Below are positions 4,411 to 7,785 of a DNA stretch of 7,785 nucleotides, piece by piece (position 1 is the first letter of the stretch; every line of letters starts with the position of its first letter). This DNA comes from Microcaldota archaeon (lineage in GTDB: Archaea > Micrarchaeota > Micrarchaeia > Micrarchaeales > Micrarchaeaceae), in assembly GCA_021810685.1 (NCBI GenBank), contig JAJZII010000021.1:1-7785 (forward strand), read 5' to 3'. The notes under the pieces are model-generated. The model ran no database searches and had not been told where the DNA came from. It saw nothing but the letters and a program-made list of their open reading frames with translations. The position numbers and the translations under genes were made by a program.

Positions 4411-5550
4411 GTGGGCTTGTTGGACTACATCCTTATGGCGGACTGGCACTTTATGGGCCTCGCTCTGAGGGAGCTTAGAGGCATTCTAGGCGTAGAAAGG
4501 CTAAAGATACCGAGAAGGCTATCCGAGAGCGTAATCGTCGTAGATATAGACAGATGCAAGGATGAGATGGCAGGACTCATGGACGCTGCGAGGCCAACAT
4601 TCATTGACATGCTGCTTCCGCTCCTCGCAACGGCGAAGGTAGACGGCTATGAAAGCATAGCAGGCGCGCTCGCAAAGGTGCTAGACAAAAATACCACGTT
4701 CAAGATAGAGGCCATGCGCATGGGTTCAGTTGTGGGAGACAAAGCCAAGAGCGTGGAGGTCAGGCTTGGCAACATGCTTGAGGAACAGGGTTTCCATGCC
4801 GACATGGACGACCCGAAGTGCATGGCTTACCTGGTGCTTTCCGGGAACGATGCACTGGTCAGCAGAGTTGACGGCAAACCTGCCATTATGGACTGGTTCA
4901 GAGCCTTCAACCGCATGCGCTACGACGCCATCAACAGGTCAGAGCTGAAGCTTGACGAAGCTGTTAGATATTTCTCAGTAGACATGGACGGCGCAGGTAC
5001 ATGCCTTGACATCGGCGCGGCGCCAGGAGGCTGGACTGATTATCTGGCAAGGCATGGCAGGCGCGTGGTTGCTGTCGACAGTGCGATGCTTGACTACAAA
5101 CGCCTCTGCAGGTACGGAAGCGTAGTGGTAGCTGTGGAGAATAACACGGAAGATGCAGCCGCTCTGCTCTCCAAGATAGACTCGAACATTTTCGCGACCA
5201 CAATTGGAGGTGCCAAGCAGGCCTGCGAGGCCTATCGACCAGCAGTACTCCACCTGAAATCTGCCATGGACGGCGCAGCTCTGGATGCTTTGGATGGGCT
5301 CGGGCCGTTCGGCATGGTCACGATGGATGCCAACGTGGCACCCGACACAGCGTGCGCTATCATGGATTCTGTGGCACGCTTCGCTGAACCAGGCTCTGCA
5401 CTGATAATGACGATAAAGCTGGTTGACAAGAAAATTGAGGAACGTATTAAATACGTTAAGGAGGTCATCTCTAGTAATTACGGATCAATCGCGGTGAAGA
5501 AGCTGCCGCACAACCGCATGGAGGTTACGCTTTTCGCGCGCAGGCGCTGA
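4411..5550 (+). CDS. THUMP-FtsJ-like (RlmM-like) SAM-dependent RNA 2'-O-methyltransferase
   Basis: 379 residues from a GTG; no earlier start exists before the in-frame stop at 4369, and TTG 4417, TTG 4420 or ATG 4435 are alternatives. The C-terminal half is a Rossmann methyltransferase of the RrmJ/FtsJ type: SAM motif I is LDIGAAPGGW (199-208), with acidic Asp223 ending the next strand. The K-D-K-E tetrad of 2'-O-methyltransferases is complete: Lys180 (RSELKLDEA), Asp306 (VTMDAN), Lys336 (MTIKL) and Glu371 (MEVTLFA). Residues about 95-155, FKIEAMRMG through LVLSGNDALVSR, look like a THUMP RNA-binding domain. Residues 1-90 are unassigned. Domain order resembles bacterial RlmM (23S rRNA 2'-O-methylation near the peptidyl transferase centre), so a structured RNA, rRNA or tRNA, is the expected substrate; which one is not determined. 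It lies 9 nt before the NAC gene and is probably cotranscribed with it. Confidence 0.88.
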   Translation: MGLLDYILMADWHFMGLALRELRGILGVERLKIPRRLSESVIVVDIDRCKDEMAGLMDAARPTFIDMLLPLLATAKVDGYESIAGALAKVLDKNTTFKIEAMRMGSVVGDKAKSVEVRLGNMLEEQGFHADMDDPKCMAYLVLSGNDALVSRVDGKPAIMDWFRAFNRMRYDAINRSELKLDEAVRYFSVDMDGAGTCLDIGAAPGGWTDYLARHGRRVVAVDSAMLDYKRLCRYGSVVVAVENNTEDAAALLSKIDSNIFATTIGGAKQACEAYRPAVLHLKSAMDGAALDALDGLGPFGMVTMDANVAPDTACAIMDSVARFAEPGSALIMTIKLVDKKIEERIKYVKEVISSNYGSIAVKKLPHNRMEVTLFARRR

Positions 5551-5551
5551 C

Positions 5552-5556
5552 GTGAT
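5552..5556 (+). promoter_or_regulatory. Ribosome binding site GTGAT of the NAC gene
   Basis: GTGAT lies 3 nt before the first ATG (5560) and 6 nt before the second (5563). The spacing slightly favours the second Met as the true start. Confidence 0.5.
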
Positions 5557-5559
5557 TGC

Positions 5560-5919
5560 ATGATGCCGAACATAGACCCGCGCACGCTTAGGAACATGAT
5601 GGCGAAGATGGGCATAAAGTCCACAGAGCTGCAGGCCACCAGCGTTACGATAGAGTGCCCAGACAGGCAGATAGTAATAGAGAACCCACAGGTCACGCAG
5701 ATAGAGGCACAGGGAGCGCTGAGCTTCCAGATAGCTGGCGATGTTTCAGAGAAGCCGAAGGAGGAACCGGATAGCAAGCCAGAGGTGACAGACGAGGATA
5801 TTGAACTTGTGTCTTCTAAGACGGGTATTTCAGACAGGGAGAGAGTACGCGATGCCCTGGAGCACAACAACGGCGACATCGCAGCTACTATACTTGAACT
5901 GACAGGAAGCGCAGAGTGA
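5560..5919 (+). CDS. nac: Archaeal nascent polypeptide-associated complex protein (NAC)
   Basis: 119 residues, or 118 if the second of two adjacent ATGs (5563) is used. Archaeal NAC is a homodimer that binds the ribosome near the exit tunnel and contacts emerging chains. Residues 1-20 (NIDPRTLRNMMAKMGIK) match the usual N-terminal Met-rich helix. Residues about 22-62 form the NAC beta-barrel, with IVIENPQVTQIEAQG as the family signature. A charged Pro/Glu linker (63-76) leads to a UBA domain at 77-115 (TDEDIELVSSKTGIS ... NNGDIAATILEL). Full length for the family. It follows the RNA methyltransferase gene by 9 nt, so ribosome or RNA maturation and nascent-chain handling may be expressed together. 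Its stop lies 7 nt from the stop of the convergent DUF424 gene. Confidence 0.96.
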   Translation: MMPNIDPRTLRNMMAKMGIKSTELQATSVTIECPDRQIVIENPQVTQIEAQGALSFQIAGDVSEKPKEEPDSKPEVTDEDIELVSSKTGISDRERVRDALEHNNGDIAATILELTGSAE

Positions 5920-5926
5920 GCGGCAG

Positions 5927-6241
5927 TCACTCTTTCTTTGCCATCCAGTAGGCCTGCGCATATGGCACTCCGGCAACGTTCTTGATGCTCTTTTCGGCTA
6001 CGAGGGCCTTGCTTATCGCAAGGGCTACTGCCTCCTTGCCTACCACATTCACTGAGTCTATACGCGTGAAATTGACCTCGTTGAACTCCTTTACGCCGAT
6101 GAGGTCGCCCTTGTAGAACTCGGCGTAATCCTTTATGTCCAGGTAGGTGTCGCCCTCCTCGAGCACCTTGTCGATGAGCGCCTCGTCGCACATTGCCACT
6201 ATCCTACCTTCGTCAGTGTCGTGGAGCTTTATGTATATCAC
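5927..6241 (-). CDS. DUF424 family protein
   Basis: 104 residues from a GTG at 6241; no other start is available before residue 18. The start MIYIKLHDTDEGRIVAMCDEAL, the central KVLEEGDTYLDIKDYAEFYKG, the segment VNVVGKEAVALAI and the near-C-terminal GVPYAQAYW match the DUF424 (COG2412) family of small archaeal proteins in order and length. Function is unknown; there is no catalytic motif, signal peptide or membrane span. It starts 4 nt after the stop of the upstream glycosyltransferase gene on the same strand, so the two are probably one transcript, although no functional link between the families is known to me. The ribosome binding site is poor. Confidence 0.9.
   Translation of the reverse strand: MIYIKLHDTDEGRIVAMCDEALIDKVLEEGDTYLDIKDYAEFYKGDLIGVKEFNEVNFTRIDSVNVVGKEAVALAISKALVAEKSIKNVAGVPYAQAYWMAKKE
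5931..5939 (+). terminator. Short pyrimidine tract after NAC, possible terminator
   Basis: TCTTTCTTT begins 12 nt after the NAC stop, inside the 3' end of the convergent DUF424 gene (antisense to its last Lys codons). It is the only T-rich stretch where the plus-strand unit should end, but it has no T-run longer than three, so the call is weak. Confidence 0.2.
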
Positions 6242-6245
6242 TATA

Positions 6246-7785
6246 TCAGCCGTACTTGTAGATGAAAGCAGTAGTAAGCAGGTACATTATCCCATAACCC
6301 ATGAGCCATATGCCACCTAGCACATTCTGCGTCGCGGCGGCGAGCAGGCCGAACAGTAGCACTATGGATGAAAACGCCAGCTCTACCTTTGTGCTAACGA
6401 TGGAGGCGAGCAGCCTGGATCCCTTCAGCGCGTTGTTCCTGTTCCACTTTACCATCGGGTTCATGTGCAGTAGCGCGGCTATGGCCGCCTTTGTCCTTAT
6501 GAACGCGAGAGCGTAGTTCAAAGCGAACAGCATCACACCCTTCTTGGCCGAGTTGAAGTATATCTTGGCCAGTATAATTGGTGCAAATATTGACAGCACC
6601 AACGCGGCGGCGCCGGCCATCTCGGCATAGAAGCGCATAGATGTGGCAGTCACAACCTGGGTAAGCGTCAGGTGGGCAAACACCAGCGATGAGAACACTA
6701 TGAGCATCGAAACTACGGTAAACATTATGAGCACTATCGAGATATAGTTGAGCCCCATGCCGTGCGTTATGTAGTCCATGCGCATCAGGGGTGATTTGCG
6801 CAGGCCGTTCGTGCGCTTGAAGAAGTAGCCGATGAACTGCGTATCGCCGTAGTTGTAGCGCCACTGCTGCTTGGCCAGCTCCGTGAAGGTCCTGAGCGGC
6901 TTGCCCACGGCGTACACCTTTGGCACATACAGGCTCTTGTAGTTGCTGCGGTCCGACTCAAAGCTGAAGAACGTGTCTTCTATCACGTATTCGGGGAACC
7001 CCCCAAGCTTGTCCAGTATAGACCTGCGTATTAGGCCGCACGAACCGGCGAATATGGCAGTGTTGTTGAGGGCCCTGGCAGGCTCTATGAACTTGAAGAA
7101 GAATGCGTCGAAGAGGTTTATCGTTTCTGAGAGCAGGCCTCCGCCAGTGCGCGTCTTCTCCGTCTGCACGTAAGACATTGACTTGTTGCTGAAGTATGGC
7201 AGCAGGTCAACGAGAAAGTTCCTGTCCACTATGTGCTCGTCGAAATCGAATATGGCTATGAATTCCTCTTCGGCACCCTTGAGCATGTTGTTCAGCGCGC
7301 CTGCCTTGTAGCCGTTGCGGTTGTCCCTGTGGATGTAGCGTACGCCGTTGGAGGCGCAGTACGCCTCGAGTTCCGAACATATCGCAATCTCTGTCGAATC
7401 ATCAAGCAAATACCTTACGAGCTTCGCCTTCGGGTAGTTGAGCGTTGAAATGCTCTCCAGTGTCTCCTCTACTACGGCCGGCTCCTCGTTGTACACAGGC
7501 ACCACGGCCGCGACCTTTGGGTACTTCGTTATGGGCTTGAGGCCCTGCTGTATGCTCTTCAGGTGGTTTACGTAGAAGTACGACCTATAGTACATTATCG
7601 ACGCTGATATGTTGAAGAAGCTCGATACAGCGGACAGCACGAAGAACGCGAGCGATAGCATGTACATGTACGTCGTCGTGGCGATGGTAAACATGTATAT
7701 GGAGAACCCTATCCCTGCTATTGACAGTAGCAGGAACAGCATTATAGTAAACACGCGCAGCGTAAAGCCGTCGCCGAAAAACTTG
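6246..7785 (-). CDS. Membrane family 2 glycosyltransferase (BcsA/HAS-like), N-terminus unresolved at right edge
   Basis: The stop is TGA at 6246-6248 and the frame stays open to the window end. GTG at 7754 (502 residues) and ATG at 7742 are possible starts, but the ten codons upstream (KFFGDGFTLR) read as plausible protein, so the start may lie outside. Residue numbers are from the GTG. Two membrane spans (about 5-25 and 30-54) precede a cytosolic GT-A domain at about 80-310: VVPVYNEE, LLDDS (Asp118, Asp119), NGYKAGALN, DFDEH (Asp170, Asp172), GSCGLIRR, VIEDTFFS (Glu259, Asp260) and QQWRY (296-300), which replaces the usual Q-x-x-R-W Trp with Tyr. Five or so further spans follow (about 325 to the end). 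Such enzymes polymerise or add sugars from a nucleotide donor and export or anchor the glycan; the product here is unknown. There is no PilZ domain. Confidence 0.92.
   Translation of the reverse strand, partial: KFFGDGFTLRVFTIMLFLLLSIAGIGFSIYMFTIATTTYMYMLSLAFFVLSAVSSFFNISASIMYYRSYFYVNHLKSIQQGLKPITKYPKVAAVVPVYNEEPAVVEETLESISTLNYPKAKLVRYLLDDSTEIAICSELEAYCASNGVRYIHRDNRNGYKAGALNNMLKGAEEEFIAIFDFDEHIVDRNFLVDLLPYFSNKSMSYVQTEKTRTGGGLLSETINLFDAFFFKFIEPARALNNTAIFAGSCGLIRRSILDKLGGFPEYVIEDTFFSFESDRSNYKSLYVPKVYAVGKPLRTFTELAKQQWRYNYGDTQFIGYFFKRTNGLRKSPLMRMDYITHGMGLNYISIVLIMFTVVSMLIVFSSLVFAHLTLTQVVTATSMRFYAEMAGAAALVLSIFAPIILAKIYFNSAKKGVMLFALNYALAFIRTKAAIAALLHMNPMVKWNRNNALKGSRLLASIVSTKVELAFSSIVLLFGLLAAATQNVLGGIWLMGYGIMYLLTTAFIYKYG

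Noticed and set aside
5478..6191. 237-codon minus-strand frame across the NAC gene and DUF424
   Set aside because: Out-of-frame shadow of DUF424 followed by antisense of NAC; both real genes have full-length family matches.

Overview
The window looks like a piece of an archaeal chromosome, most likely from a small-genome DPANN lineage of the Micrarchaeota/ARMAN type. The domain call rests on an archaeal-type NAC protein with a C-terminal UBA domain, a DUF424 protein, a beta-CASP nuclease of the archaeal CPSF family, a TFS/TFIIS-like zinc ribbon, TATA-like boxes about 25-30 nt before starts, GTGAT/GGTG ribosome binding sites, a tRNA without encoded CCA, and strong use of ATA (Ile) and AGG (Arg). 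The lineage is inference from style and could be wrong. GC content is judged by eye at a little over 50%.

Left block, plus strand (1-2941): the C-terminal part of a GT4-type glycosyltransferase cut by the left edge overlaps by 4 nt a 260-residue coiled-coil protein (COG1340-like). After a 77-nt gap, which holds a doubtful 27-codon ORF, comes a 440-residue metallo-beta-lactamase/beta-CASP ribonuclease of the aCPSF2 type with all active-site motifs and no KH domains. Middle block (2942-3577, plus): a 139-nt gap with a palindrome and a TATA box, a small unrecognised Lys/Pro/Ala-rich protein, and 11 nt later tRNA-Ala(UGC).

Convergent to the tRNA on the minus strand (3597-4322) is the most unusual gene: an uncharacterised N-terminal domain of about 195 residues fused to a TFIIS/TFS-type zinc ribbon that keeps the Arg and the Asp-Glu pair of the transcript-cleavage hairpin. 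It diverges, across a compact promoter region with an AT-rich core and a GC-rich palindrome, from a THUMP plus RrmJ/RlmM-like methyltransferase carrying a complete K-D-K-E tetrad (4411-5550). That gene is followed after 9 nt by the NAC gene (5560-5919).

Right block, minus strand (5927-7785): a DUF424 protein lies 4 nt downstream of a multi-span family 2 glycosyltransferase whose reading frame is still open at the right edge. The centre of the window is thus an information-processing neighbourhood (RNA cleavage, tRNA, a putative RNA-polymerase-associated protein, RNA methylation, nascent-chain handling), flanked by envelope glycosyltransferases. I see no mobile element, CRISPR array or rRNA, and no gene-free stretch longer than 139 nt.
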